A stretch of DNA of 52,432 nucleotides from Caryophanales bacterium UBA6449 (GCA_002437105.1 DJOB01000005.1:1-52432), one strand, 5' to 3'. Shown: positions 41,952-50,694, counted from the stretch's first letter. The notes: generated by a model from the letters alone, not told the origin. A program made the numbers and translations.

Positions 41952-42425
41952 ATGAGTCTAAAACTCGATGAGCTCAAGGTCGCTCCCGGAGCGGTCCACG
42001 AGCATTTCCGCAAGGGCATGGGTCTGGGCACCGGCAACGGCAAGCGGGCCGGCCGTGGTCAGAAGGGTGCTGGCGCTCGTTCGGGCGCTGGTATCAAGGC
42101 TGGCTTCACGGGTGGACAGCTGCCTCTGTACCGTGCTTTCCCCAAGCGCGGTTTCACCTCTCTCGACCACGATGAGGTCATCGCGATTGTGAGCCTGGAC
42201 CAGCTGTCCAAGTTCAACGAGGGCGATGAGGTGAACTTCCAGAAGCTGGTGGAAGCTCGCATCATCAAGGCCGGAGTCGACGGCTTCAAGGTTCTGGGCA
42301 ACGGTAAGCTGACCGTCAAGAATCTGACCGTCAAGGCTGATGCGTTCTCTGCCTCCGCGAAGAAGGCGATCGAGGAGAACGGTGGCAAGGCTATAATCGA
42401 CGGCGGCGACGCCGCTAACGACTAG
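41952..42425 (+). CDS. rplO: Ribosomal protein L15
   Basis: 50S assembly protein. The glycine-rich RAGRGQKGAGARSGAG loop and FTGGQLPLYRAFPKRGF are diagnostic. 157 residues. It directly follows rpsE, so the L30 gene (rpmD), which usually lies between them, is absent here. Confidence 0.95.
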   Translation: MSLKLDELKVAPGAVHEHFRKGMGLGTGNGKRAGRGQKGAGARSGAGIKAGFTGGQLPLYRAFPKRGFTSLDHDEVIAIVSLDQLSKFNEGDEVNFQKLVEARIIKAGVDGFKVLGNGKLTVKNLTVKADAFSASAKKAIEENGGKAIIDGGDAAND

Positions 42426-42497
42426 TCGGCCAGCCGTCTCGGACGGTGCTGATACCTCTCGGGGTGTCGGCATCGTCTTTATCGAAAGGAGGCAGAC
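42426..42497 (+). other. Hairpin-bearing gap before secY
   Basis: Two stems are visible: CCGTC/GACGG and a longer 10-bp stem with two or three G.U pairs (TGCTGATACC with GGTGTCGGCA). No T-run follows, so a processing or attenuation element is possible, not a terminator. Confidence 0.35.
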
Positions 42498-43853
42498 ATG
42501 TTGGCAAAACTGCGTGAGATGTTCCACGATAAGGATGTCCTCAATCGGATATTCTTCACCTTCGCCATCTTCCTGGTCTACCGCATCGGTTCGGCCATCA
42601 CGGTACCTGGTGTCACTGTCTCGGACTCCGCCTTCAGCGCCGGCGACGCGCTCAGCATGCTCAACCTCATGGGAGGTGGCGCGCTGCAGAGCTTCTCGCT
42701 GTTCGCGCTCGGAGTCAGTCCCTACATCACCGCCGAGATCATCGTCCAGCTGCTCTCCATGGATGTGCTTCCCGTTCTCACGGAGCTGTCCAAGGAGGGT
42801 GAGACGGGTCGACGGAAGATCAATATGGTCTCCCGCATCCTGACGCTGGTGCTCGGAGCGGTCCAGGCCTACGGTATCATCGCCACGATGATCTCGTCGC
42901 AGGGTCTGACCCTGTCCGACACGTCGGTCTGGGGTTACATCAAGATCATCGTCTACCTGCTCGCCGGTTCGATGCTCCTCATCTGGATGGGCGATCAGGT
43001 CACCTCGAAGGGTATCGGCAACGGTATCTCCATGATCATCTTCGCCGGTATCGCGGCCGGTTTCCCCTCGCAGATCTACTCCGCCTTCACCACCTACTTC
43101 GCCTCGAAGCTCAACACTTCTAACGCGTCGCTGATCCTCGAGGGTACCGTGCAGTTGCTGGTCTATCTTCTGGCGTTCTTCCTGATCATCGTCTTCGTCA
43201 CCTTCATGGAGAAGAGCGTGCGGAAGCTGCCCGTCTCTCACTCCAACACGTCGCAGACGTTCCAGAGCGAGAACCAGCAGTCGTCGTTCCTGCCCATCAA
43301 GATCAACTCCTCGGGAGTCATCCCCATCATCTTCGCTTCCTCCGTGCTCATGGCTCCCTCGATCATCATCTCGCTGTTCGTCGGTACCGGCACCGTGCCC
43401 GCCTGGGCGCAGACGCTGGAGAACGTGTTCAACTATCAGGTGATGGTCGATATGGGCGGTGGCGTGTCGTTCCCTTGGGGTCTCATCATCTACCTGGTCC
43501 TGATCATCGCCTTCTCCTACTTCTACTCGAACATCCAGATCAACCCCGAGAGGATCGCGGAGAACTTCCAGAACTCCGGAACCTACATCACCGGACTCCG
43601 GCCCGGATCTGAGACCGCGCGGTACATCTCCAAGGTGTTGAACCGCGTGACCTTCCTCGGCTCGGCGGCCCTGGCGGTCGTCGCCTGTCTCCCCATCGTT
43701 CTCTCCATCAGCGGCGCCGTGCCCCAGAGCTTGGCTATCGGCGGATCCGGACTGATTATCGTGGTCGGTGTCGGCCTCGAGGTTTGGAACCAGCTGGACG
43801 GCATCCTGGCGAGCAAGTCCTACAGCTCAGTCAGGGCGGTTCCGCAGCAGTAG
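42498..43853 (+). CDS. secY: Preprotein translocase subunit SecY
   Basis: Channel subunit of the SecYEG translocon in the membrane, used here by the lipoproteins. Ten membrane segments are expected; seen are the N-terminal IFFTFAIFLVYRIGS and IGNGISMIIFAGI signature. 451 residues, normal (Bacillus 431). AAGGAGG precedes ATG 42498. Confidence 0.96.
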   Translation: MLAKLREMFHDKDVLNRIFFTFAIFLVYRIGSAITVPGVTVSDSAFSAGDALSMLNLMGGGALQSFSLFALGVSPYITAEIIVQLLSMDVLPVLTELSKEGETGRRKINMVSRILTLVLGAVQAYGIIATMISSQGLTLSDTSVWGYIKIIVYLLAGSMLLIWMGDQVTSKGIGNGISMIIFAGIAAGFPSQIYSAFTTYFASKLNTSNASLILEGTVQLLVYLLAFFLIIVFVTFMEKSVRKLPVSHSNTSQTFQSENQQSSFLPIKINSSGVIPIIFASSVLMAPSIIISLFVGTGTVPAWAQTLENVFNYQVMVDMGGGVSFPWGLIIYLVLIIAFSYFYSNIQINPERIAENFQNSGTYITGLRPGSETARYISKVLNRVTFLGSAALAVVACLPIVLSISGAVPQSLAIGGSGLIIVVGVGLEVWNQLDGILASKSYSSVRAVPQQ

Positions 43854-43890
43854 TCAGTAGGACAGAAAAGGATTGGAGGCCGAAGGCCAT

Positions 43891-44565
43891 ATGCAAGCTA
43901 AGCCGTTGAACCTCATCATCCTGGGTGCTCCCGGTGCGGGTAAGGGCACCCATTCCAAGTTCATCGTCGACACCTACCAGATACCCCACATCTCCACCGG
44001 TGACATCTTCCGCGACGCCATCGCGAACCGGACGCCCCTGGGTCTCAAGGCCCAGGAGTCCATCGCGAAGGGCGAGCTTGTCCCCGACGACATCACGATC
44101 GGTATCGTCAGGGAGAGGCTTCTTAAGCAGGACGCGGCCCACGGGTTCCTTCTCGATGGTTTCCCTCGCACGCTGGCTCAGGCCGTCGCGCTGAAGGAGA
44201 TGCTGGCCGAGATGGGAACCGCCATCAACGGAGTCATCGACGTGGTATGCAGCGAGGACATCCTCCTGCGCCGCATTACCACCAGGCGCGTCTGCCCCAA
44301 GTGCGGAGCTTCCTTCAACGTGTTAACTCTGAAGCCTAAGGTCGAGGGCATCTGCGATTACTGCGGTGCTCACCTGATCCAGCGCAAGGACGATACCGTC
44401 GAAGCGTTCCGCACCCGGATGGCCGAGTTCAAGGCCAAGACGGCGCCGCTGGTCGATTTCTATGAGAAGGAAGGCGTGGTCGAGGTGCTCGATACCTCCG
44501 ATGGTATCGTGCCCCGGGGCAATGCGCAGATCCGCCGGTTCCTGGATGGAGTGATCCACAAGTGA
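43891..44565 (+). CDS. adk: Adenylate kinase with a zinc lid
   Basis: AMP + ATP to 2 ADP. P-loop GAPGAGKGT (residues 12-20), DGFPRTLAQA and lid cysteines C135, C138, C155 and C158, as in Gram-positive zinc-type kinases. 224 residues from ATG 43891; an upstream TTG 43873 is in frame but poor. Overlaps map by four bases (GTGA). Confidence 0.95.
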   Translation: MQAKPLNLIILGAPGAGKGTHSKFIVDTYQIPHISTGDIFRDAIANRTPLGLKAQESIAKGELVPDDITIGIVRERLLKQDAAHGFLLDGFPRTLAQAVALKEMLAEMGTAINGVIDVVCSEDILLRRITTRRVCPKCGASFNVLTLKPKVEGICDYCGAHLIQRKDDTVEAFRTRMAEFKAKTAPLVDFYEKEGVVEVLDTSDGIVPRGNAQIRRFLDGVIHK

Positions 44566-45353
44566 TCAACATCCATACGGCGAGCGAGATGCAGGCGGCG
44601 GTCGAGGCGGGCCGGAAGCTCGGACCGATCTTCGACTTCATCCGTCCCCACATCAAGCCCGGCGTCTCCACCCTGGAGCTGGATAAGCTCTGCGAGAAGT
44701 TCATCCGCGCGAGCGGGTGCAAGCCCTCCTTCCCCACGGAGAAGGGCTACTTCTGGACGATCTGCGCGTCGGTCAACGATGGCATCATCCATCAGATCCC
44801 TCGGAAGGAAACCGTCCTGAAGGACGGCGACCTCCTGAAGATCGACGTCGGCAATATCGATCTGGGAAGCGGTTATCAGGGCGATGCCGCCCGGACCTTC
44901 TTCGTCGGACAGGTGGACAGCGAGTCGGAGCGGCTCGCCGCCTGCGCTGAGGAGTGCTTCTGGGAAGCGCTCAAGCTCGTGAAGCCGGGCTGCCGGGTCG
45001 CGGACATCGGCTGGTGCATCCAGAGGGTGGCGGAATCCTACGGGTTCTCCGTCCTCCGGGAGTACGGCGGACACGGCATCGGTCTCGGCATGCACGAGGA
45101 TCCCTTCATCCCCAACGCGGGTATCCTCCCGCCCCACCACGGACAGATCATCCGGGCTAACACCCTGATCTGCATCGAGCCTATGGTGATGGCGGGCGGT
45201 CCCCAGATGAGGATCCAGGACGATGACTGGGGCGTGGTCACCCTGGACGGCCGTCGGGCCGCCCACTACGAGAACACCATCGCGGTGTTCCCGGACCACA
45301 ATGAGATCACGACTGTGGATTCCACGGTTCGCGCTAAGCTGGAGGCTAGGTGA
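44562..45353 (+). CDS. map: Methionine aminopeptidase, type I
   Basis: Removes the initiator Met. Metal ligands are in place: DVGNIDLG.., the second Asp in GDAARTF, the His in GHGIGLGMHE, and the Glu of ICIEPM and HYENTIAV. 263 residues. GTG start at 44562 overlaps the adk stop. The stop overlaps the infA start (TGATG). Confidence 0.94.
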   Translation: MINIHTASEMQAAVEAGRKLGPIFDFIRPHIKPGVSTLELDKLCEKFIRASGCKPSFPTEKGYFWTICASVNDGIIHQIPRKETVLKDGDLLKIDVGNIDLGSGYQGDAARTFFVGQVDSESERLAACAEECFWEALKLVKPGCRVADIGWCIQRVAESYGFSVLREYGGHGIGLGMHEDPFIPNAGILPPHHGQIIRANTLICIEPMVMAGGPQMRIQDDDWGVVTLDGRRAAHYENTIAVFPDHNEITTVDSTVRAKLEAR

Positions 45354-45574
45354 TGAGCAGAGAAGACTTCATGAAACTGGATGCGGTGGTGGAGGAGATC
45401 CTCCCCGCGTCCCACTACGCGGTCAAGCTGGAGAATGGAATGACCATTCGGGCTACCATCTCCGGAAAGATGAGGATGAATCGCATCAGGATTCTCCCCG
45501 GAGACCGGGTCACCGTGGAGCTCTCCCCCTACGATCTGAAGCAGGGGCGCATCGTCTATCGCTTCAAGGATTAG
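45353..45574 (+). CDS. infA: Translation initiation factor IF-1
   Basis: Small OB-fold factor of 30S initiation. 73 residues; core EEILPASHYAVKLENGMTIRATISGKMRMNRIRILPGD. GGAGG at 45341-45345 places the start at ATG 45353; GTG 45350 is in frame and less likely. Confidence 0.94.
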   Translation: MSREDFMKLDAVVEEILPASHYAVKLENGMTIRATISGKMRMNRIRILPGDRVTVELSPYDLKQGRIVYRFKD

Positions 45575-45611
45575 GAATCTCAAAAGTAGATACGATATGT
45601 TCTAGACAGAA

Positions 45612-45620
45612 TGGTATAAT
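45612..45620 (+). promoter_or_regulatory. Possible internal promoter before rpmJ
   Basis: An extended -10 sequence TGG-TATAAT (45612-45620) in the 79-base gap before rpmJ. No clear -35. It could add transcription of rpmJ-rpsM-rpsK-rpoA-rplQ. Confidence 0.5.
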
Positions 45621-45653
45621 CTACCATTGGCTTTTTCGCCGGAGGCAATGAGA

Positions 45654-45770
45654 ATGAAAGTCAGATCATCCGTCAAGCCCATCTGCGACAAGTGCAGGGT
45701 CATCCACCGCAAGGGACGCGTCTGCGTCATCTGCAGCAACCCCAAGCACAAGCAGCGTCAGGGCAAGTAG
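45654..45770 (+). CDS. rpmJ: Ribosomal protein L36
   Basis: Small 50S protein, 38 residues, zinc type: ligands C11, C14, C27 and H32. GGAGG at 45641-45645 precedes ATG 45654. Placed between infA and rpsM as in most Bacillota. Confidence 0.95.
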   Translation: MKVRSSVKPICDKCRVIHRKGRVCVICSNPKHKQRQGK

Positions 45771-45788
45771 TCAAAGGAGTCAAGGAAA

Positions 45789-46163
45789 ATGGCACGTATC
45801 AGTGGAATTGATATTCCCAACGACAAGGTCGTTGTGGTCAGCCTGACCTATATCTACGGCATCGGTCTCCCCACCGCGCGCAAGATCTGCGCTGCGGCCG
45901 GAGTCGCCGAGGGCAAGAGGGTCAAGGACTGCACCGAGGCCGAGCTCACCAAGCTGCGTGAGCAGGTCGCGAAGTATAAGACCGAGGGTGACCTGCGCCG
46001 TGAGGTTGCACTCAACCTCAAGAGGCTGCAGGACATCGGTTCCTTCAGGGGAATCAGGCATCGCAAGGGACTGCCCTGCCGCGGACAGAGGACCAAGACC
46101 AATGCCCGTACCTGCAAGGGTCCCAAGAAGACGGTCGCCAACAAGAAGAAGGCTACCGCCTAA
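45789..46163 (+). CDS. rpsM: Ribosomal protein S13
   Basis: 30S head protein. Contains ARISGIDIPNDKVVVVSLTYIYGIG, RGIRHRKGLPCRGQRTKTNART and a lysine-rich end. 124 residues, normal. Confidence 0.96.
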   Translation: MARISGIDIPNDKVVVVSLTYIYGIGLPTARKICAAAGVAEGKRVKDCTEAELTKLREQVAKYKTEGDLRREVALNLKRLQDIGSFRGIRHRKGLPCRGQRTKTNARTCKGPKKTVANKKKATA

Positions 46164-46180
46164 GGTAAGGAGCTAGAGAC

Positions 46181-46618
46181 ATGGCCGCAACTGACAATAA
46201 GACCGCCCAGGTGGCTAGCGGAGCCAAGAAGGCTAAGAAGACCACCATCCGTAAGAAGAAGAGCAAGTTCGGTTTCACCAAGGGCATCGCTCACATCCAC
46301 ACCTCCTTCAACAACACCATCATCTCCATCTCCGACGAGGCGGGCCACGTCGTGGCTTGGGCCTCGGCCGGAACCGTCGGATACACGGGTGCTCGCCGTT
46401 CTACTCCCTACGCCGCCCAGCTGGCTGCGCAGAGTGTCGCTAAGACCTGCATCGATCGTGGCCTGAAGGCTGTCGATGTCGAAGTCAAGGGACCTGGACC
46501 TGGCCGTGAGTCCGCGATGCGCGCGCTCGCTTCCGCTGGTCTGACCATCACTTCCATCGCCGATGTTACCCCCGTTCCCCACAATGGCTGCCGTCCTCCT
46601 AAGAAACCCCGCGGATAA
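46181..46618 (+). CDS. rpsK: Ribosomal protein S11
   Basis: 30S platform protein. Contains IAHIHTSFNNTIISI, WASAGTVGYTGARRSTPYAAQ and ends HNGCRPPKKPRG. 145 residues with about 15 extra N-terminal residues rich in Ala and Lys. Confidence 0.96.
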   Translation: MAATDNKTAQVASGAKKAKKTTIRKKKSKFGFTKGIAHIHTSFNNTIISISDEAGHVVAWASAGTVGYTGARRSTPYAAQLAAQSVAKTCIDRGLKAVDVEVKGPGPGRESAMRALASAGLTITSIADVTPVPHNGCRPPKKPRG

Positions 46619-46661
46619 CTTCCGCTCTGTCGAGAAGTACGGTTTATAAAGGGGTAAATAG

Positions 46662-47651
46662 ATGAAAGATTTTGTGCCTGTCGAGTTCGCTCCTGCCGAG
46701 GCTAAAGACAACTACATCCGCATCAGCCTCAAACCTCTCGAGAGAGGATACGGCATCACTCTGGGCAATGCGCTCAGACGCGTGCTCCTCTCGTCCATCC
46801 AGGGCCCCAGCCCTGTTCGTCTGACGATCAAGGGTGCCCGCCACGAGTATGCGGTCGTGCCCGGCATCGTCGACGATATCACCGCTATCGAGCTGAACGT
46901 CAAGGCTCTGGTGGTTCGCCTCAACTCTGCCGATCACGATTCCGTGCGGACGCTGAAAGTCGAGAAGGTGAATGACACCGACACCGAGATGGAAGTCAAG
47001 GCTGCCGATCTCGTGTGCCCTCCTGACATTCAGATCGTCAATCCCGATCTGGTGCTGGCGCGCCTGGCGCCCAAGGGCTGCATCAAGATGGATATCGATG
47101 TGGCGGAGGGACGCGGATACGCTTCTAACGACGAGAACAAGGAGCGCTTCGGCGCTCTGACCGTCACCGACGGCGATACGTTCCCCATCATGCTGGATTC
47201 CTCATTCTCCCCCATCGTCAAGGTGAACTTCTCCGTCGCGCCCACCGCGGTCGAGAACCGGACCGATTACGAGCAGCTGGTGCTCGAGGTCTGGACCACC
47301 GGTGCCATCGATCCCAAGTCCGCTATCTCGGAGGCGGCCGCTATCCTGACCCACTACCTCAACTACTTCACCCAGATGGATGAGCACGTCGCCCAGGGCA
47401 TGAAGGATCAGCTCAATAGCACCGTCCCCGCCAAGAAGGACGATGGAGCGGATCAGCCCATCGAGACGCTGGATCTCAATGTCCGTGCCTTCAACTGCTT
47501 GAAGCGCGCTGGCATCGTGACCGTCGGAGATCTGATCAACAAGTCCGAGGATGAGCTGATGAAGATTAGGAACCTCGGAAAGAAGTCGATCAAAGAGGTC
47601 AAGGACAAGCTGAAGCAGAAGAACTATAGATTCCGCAACGAAAAGGATTAG
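46662..47651 (+). CDS. rpoA: RNA polymerase alpha subunit
   Basis: Scaffold for polymerase assembly and contact for activators. N-terminal domain with ERGYGITLGNALRRVLLSS; C-terminal domain with RAFNCLKRAGIVTVGDL and IRNLGKKSIKEVKDKL. 329 residues, close to usual. Confidence 0.97.
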   Translation: MKDFVPVEFAPAEAKDNYIRISLKPLERGYGITLGNALRRVLLSSIQGPSPVRLTIKGARHEYAVVPGIVDDITAIELNVKALVVRLNSADHDSVRTLKVEKVNDTDTEMEVKAADLVCPPDIQIVNPDLVLARLAPKGCIKMDIDVAEGRGYASNDENKERFGALTVTDGDTFPIMLDSSFSPIVKVNFSVAPTAVENRTDYEQLVLEVWTTGAIDPKSAISEAAAILTHYLNYFTQMDEHVAQGMKDQLNSTVPAKKDDGADQPIETLDLNVRAFNCLKRAGIVTVGDLINKSEDELMKIRNLGKKSIKEVKDKLKQKNYRFRNEKD

Positions 47652-47662
47652 GAGAGCTATAA

Positions 47663-48067
47663 ATGAAAACCCAAGGAAGGAAGAACGTCCACGGTAAGGG
47701 TGGAGTCAGGTTCCATACCGGCTGGGATCAGGGCCGTCAGAACGCTAATCTGCGCAATCTGACCACTCAGCTGATCATCGCTGGTCACCTCACTACCACC
47801 TTCTCCACCGCTAAGCAGATTCAGCGCTTCGTCGAGAGGATGGTCACCTATGCTAAGCAGGGCGACATCGCCGCTCGTCGCGAGGCTGCGAAGTTTGTGC
47901 GCGAGCAGATCGTGGATCCTGTCAGCAAGCAGGATGCTGTTCAGAAGCTGTTCGCGGTCTATGGACCTAAGTTCCAGAACCGCAACGGTGGTTACACCAG
48001 AGTGCTGCGCCTCGGCAATCGCCGCGGCGACAACGCCCCGGTGGCGCTGATCACCTTCGTCGACTAG
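47663..48067 (+). CDS. rplQ: Ribosomal protein L17
   Basis: 50S protein at the tunnel exit. Contains NLTTQLIIAGHLTTTFSTAKQ and RVLRLGNRRGDNA. 134 residues. Last gene of the superoperon; a terminator begins 16 bases after the stop. Confidence 0.95.
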   Translation: MKTQGRKNVHGKGGVRFHTGWDQGRQNANLRNLTTQLIIAGHLTTTFSTAKQIQRFVERMVTYAKQGDIAARREAAKFVREQIVDPVSKQDAVQKLFAVYGPKFQNRNGGYTRVLRLGNRRGDNAPVALITFVD

Positions 48068-48082
48068 TTGACAGTTTCCGAT

Positions 48083-48110
48083 AAAAGAGGGGTTAGTTCC
48101 CCTCTTTTTT
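48083..48110 (+). terminator. Terminator of the ribosomal superoperon
   Basis: AAAAGAGGGG and CCCCTCTTTT form a 10-bp stem with a TTAGTT loop, with T-run. Strong. Confidence 0.9.
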
Positions 48111-48545
48111 GTGGTCTCTGATCCTTTGGTGCCTATCTTTTGGATGGGTGGTTCGGCGGGTGGTGAGTGATGCTCGATTCGCTGGTTTTTGTCGGCTCTT
48201 CTCGACGGTCTAGGGCGGGAGAAGGAAGTGAGCGTAGGCCATTCTCAGGCGCGGTCTGATACCTCTAGCGGCTCTACAGGGCGTTCTGACTGGTCCTGTG
48301 TATATTTTATCGGTGAATGCCCCAGCTGGGCTCTGCTGCCTCGCTGCGGCCATCTAGGGTGGATTACCTTTGCCTGATAGGCTTGATTTGAAGTCGCTCG
48401 GCTAGGCACTCTGCGGTTCGACGATCGCCGGTTGGGAAGAATCGATAGGAGGCTCTTTCCACCTCGATAATCCTATTTAATTCACGCTGCAAAATGTCTA
48501 TAATTCTTCATTGGACTAAGAGTCCATTGGAGGAAAAAAGGCTGT
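48111..48545. other. Intergenic gap before eno
   Basis: No convincing gene or known RNA. A TATAAT (48499-48504) with a weak -35 (TTTAAT) is the probable eno promoter, and a small hairpin TGGACT-AAG-AGTCCA (48512-48526) sits just before the GGAGG site. The stretch 48120-48470 has no T-rich terminator structure and no long frame I support. Confidence 0.5.
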
Positions 48546-49838
48546 ATGTCTGAAATCATTTCCGTTCACGGCCGCGAGGTTCTGGATTCCCGCGGCAATC
48601 CTACCGTCGAGGTCGAGGTCTGCACCGAGGCCGGAGGCTGGGGACGCGCGATCGTTCCCTCTGGAGCTTCCACCGGTGTTCATGAGGCTCTCGAGCTTCG
48701 CGATGGTGATAAGAAGCGCTTCGGTGGTGCTGGCGTCCTGAAGGCTGTTGCCAACGTCAACAAGGAGCTCGCTCCTAGGGTGATCGGTCACGATGTCTTC
48801 GACCAGGTCGGTCTGGATCATCTGATGATCGCCGCTGATGGAACTCCCAACAAGGGAAAGTTCGGCGCTAACGCCATCCTGGGCGTCTCTCTGGCTGCTG
48901 CTCACGCGGCGGCGAACGAGCTGGGCGTCCCCCTCTATCGCTATCTGGGCGGCAACAACGCGAAGGTTCTGCCTGTTCCCATGATGAACGTTCTCAATGG
49001 TGGTAAGCACGCTATCTCCTCGGTCGATTTCCAGGAGTACATGATCATCCCTGTCGGTGCTCATTCCATCCACGAGGCGGTCAGGATGGGCGCTGAAACC
49101 TTCCATGCTCTGAAGAAGGTTCTCGTCGCGATGAAGCAGAACACCAACGTCGGTGATGAGGGTGGTTATGCTCCTTCGCTCGCCAACAACGAGGAGCCCT
49201 TCGAGGTCATCTGCAAGGCGATCGAGGCGGCAGGATACGTTCCTGGTAAGGATATCTGCCTGGGTACCGATATCGCTTCCTCGGAGTTCTACGATGCTAA
49301 TACTCACACCTACGATCTGTTCAGGTCCGGTGAGGGCAAGAAGTCCTCTGACGATATGATCGCTCTGGTCGAGTCTCTGGTCAGCAAGTATCCTCTGATC
49401 ACTGTCGAGGATGCTCTGGCTGAGGATGATTGGGAAGGCTGGGCTAAGCTCAATCAGCAGCTCGGCAACAAGATCCAGCTGGTCGGCGATGATCTGCTGG
49501 TCACCAATATCGCTCGTGTCCGTAAGGCTATCGATCTGAAGGCCTGCAACTCCGTCCTGGTCAAGGTCAACCAGATCGGTTCTCTGACCGAGGCGATGGA
49601 CACCATGCAGCTGGCTCACCGTTCTGGCTGGACCACTGTGGTCTCTCATCGTTCTGGTGAGACTGAGGATGTCACCATTGCTGATCTGTCTGTCGCGGTC
49701 AACTCCGAGCAGATCAAGACCGGTTCTCTGAGCCGTACTGACCGTATCGCCAAGTACAATCAGCTTATGAGGATCGAGGAGGAGCTGGGTGACGAGGCTA
49801 TCTACCTCGGCAAGGCTGCCTTCAAGCATCTCGCCTAA
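48546..49838 (+). CDS. eno: Enolase
   Basis: 2-phosphoglycerate to phosphoenolpyruvate in glycolysis. Contains SGASTGVHEALELRDG, GANAILGVSLAAAHAAA, DDLLVTN, the metal ligands (DIAS, TVED, VGDDLL), VKVNQIG and the SHRSGETEDVTIADLSV signature. 430 residues, normal. Its own promoter and terminator flank it. A GGAGG lies 12 bases upstream of ATG 48546. Confidence 0.97.
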   Translation: MSEIISVHGREVLDSRGNPTVEVEVCTEAGGWGRAIVPSGASTGVHEALELRDGDKKRFGGAGVLKAVANVNKELAPRVIGHDVFDQVGLDHLMIAADGTPNKGKFGANAILGVSLAAAHAAANELGVPLYRYLGGNNAKVLPVPMMNVLNGGKHAISSVDFQEYMIIPVGAHSIHEAVRMGAETFHALKKVLVAMKQNTNVGDEGGYAPSLANNEEPFEVICKAIEAAGYVPGKDICLGTDIASSEFYDANTHTYDLFRSGEGKKSSDDMIALVESLVSKYPLITVEDALAEDDWEGWAKLNQQLGNKIQLVGDDLLVTNIARVRKAIDLKACNSVLVKVNQIGSLTEAMDTMQLAHRSGWTTVVSHRSGETEDVTIADLSVAVNSEQIKTGSLSRTDRIAKYNQLMRIEEELGDEAIYLGKAAFKHLA

Positions 49839-49858
49839 TAGCGATCTGTGATGATTAG

Positions 49859-49887
49859 AGAGGAGGGTTATCCCCTCCTCTTTTTTG
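49859..49887 (+). terminator. Terminator after eno
   Basis: GAGGAGGG (49860-49867) pairs with CCCTCCTC (49873-49880), then TTTTTT. Confidence 0.9.
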
Positions 49888-50328
49888 TTTTATGATTTTG
49901 CCTCTGCGGGGGGCGGGAGAGTTCGGAGTATCGGAATGGATTGAAGGTGAGTCGCAGTTCCGCCGTTATCGGTTAAGAGGTTTTTATGTTTGATATTTAG
50001 TCTCTCTATCGCTGTCTTTGATCGAGGGTCTGGGGTCTCGTTTGCAAACTGGGTTTGAGATCGAGGAGGGGATTGAGGATGTCAAATTTTTTTAGCTGAT
50101 ATCTCTTGTTGTAATCAGGCTGGATATCGGGCTTAAAAATTCGACCTGTAAATTTAGTTTGGTCGGCCCCAGTGTGGCTCTGGATATGCTGGGTCGACCG
50201 ATGGGGAAGGGTCACTTCTACTCATGTGTCACTCTGGTAGGATAAGATAGAAATAGAGGGGAAAAGGGGTGGATTAGCAGTCTTTGATGTCCACTCGGAT
50301 CAAATGATTGAGAAGTTTAAAATACCCC
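49888..50328. other. Intergenic stretch before the tRNA genes
   Basis: No gene I support. It contains a long imperfect hairpin (50161-50172 with 50189-50199, GGTCGGCC...GGTCGACC-like arms) and is AT-rich around 50080-50150. A small RNA is possible but nothing shows it clearly. Confidence 0.45.
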
Positions 50329-50356
50329 TTGCAAGCATTTTGGATAGTGGTATACT
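50329..50356 (+). promoter_or_regulatory. Promoter of tRNA-Ile
   Basis: TTGCAA (50329-50334), 16-base spacer, TATACT (50351-50356); the tRNA begins 21 bases later. Good match. Confidence 0.75.
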
Positions 50357-50376
50357 TTTTACCGCACTGAAGTTAT

Positions 50377-50453
50377 GGGCCTTTAGCTCAGCTGGTTAGA
50401 GCGCGCCCCTGATAAGGACGAGGTCGATGGTCCGATCCCATCAAGGCCCACCA
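50377..50453 (+). tRNA. tRNA-Ile (GAT)
   Basis: 77 bases, CCA encoded. Anticodon loop CTGATAA gives anticodon GAT. Acceptor stem is GGGCCTT/AAGGCCC with no mismatches, D-stem GCTC/GAGC. Two odd spots: the anticodon stem pairs CGCCC with GGACG, giving a C29.A41 mismatch, and the T-loop reads TCCGATC, with C at 55 in place of the near-universal U (pseudouridine). Confidence 0.93.
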
Positions 50454-50465
50454 CTGTGTAAGATA

Positions 50466-50488
50466 AATCGGCTTCGGCCGGTTTTTTC
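50466..50488 (+). terminator. Terminator after tRNA-Ile
   Basis: AATCGGC (50466-50472), TTCG tetraloop, GCCGGTT (50477-50483) and T-run; one U.G pair. Confidence 0.88.
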
Positions 50489-50531
50489 TTTTCTTAACAT
50501 CTTTATATTGTGATAGAATATCCAAGCCCTT

Positions 50532-50607
50532 GGGACTTTAGCTCAGCTGGGAGAGCGCATCCTTCACACGGATGAGGTCGTTGGTTCGATCCCAACAAGC
50601 CCCACCA
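50532..50607 (+). tRNA. tRNA-Val (CAC)
   Basis: 76 bases, CCA encoded. Anticodon loop TTCACAC gives anticodon CAC. The T-loop TTCGATC is normal. The acceptor stem GGGACTT/AAGCCCC has an A4.C69 mismatch; U at 69 would make it perfect. A possible -10 box TAGAAT is at 50514-50519. Confidence 0.93.
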
Positions 50608-50620
50608 TCGAGAAAAAGAG

Positions 50621-50643
50621 ACCTCGCGCTGCGAGGTTTTTTT
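50621..50643 (+). terminator. Terminator after tRNA-Val
   Basis: ACCTCGC (50621-50627), loop GCT, GCGAGGT (50631-50637), then T-run. Confidence 0.9.
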
Positions 50644-50654
50644 GTTGGGTAGAG

Positions 50655-50683
50655 TTGAAATAGAGGTTGCGGTGGTTTAAATT
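50655..50683 (+). promoter_or_regulatory. Probable tRNA-Thr promoter
   Basis: TTGAAA (50655-50660), 17-base spacer, TAAATT (50678-50683), 12 bases before the tRNA. Confidence 0.55.
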
Positions 50684-50694
50684 ATTAGGGCTAA

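Noticed and set aside
48516..49829. A 437-codon minus-strand frame opposite eno
   Set aside because: Shadow of enolase, which has complete motifs.
50006..50215. A 69-codon minus-strand frame in the eno-tRNA gap
   Set aside because: No good ribosome binding site, no known motif, and its sequence includes hairpin and AT-rich DNA. I could not support it.
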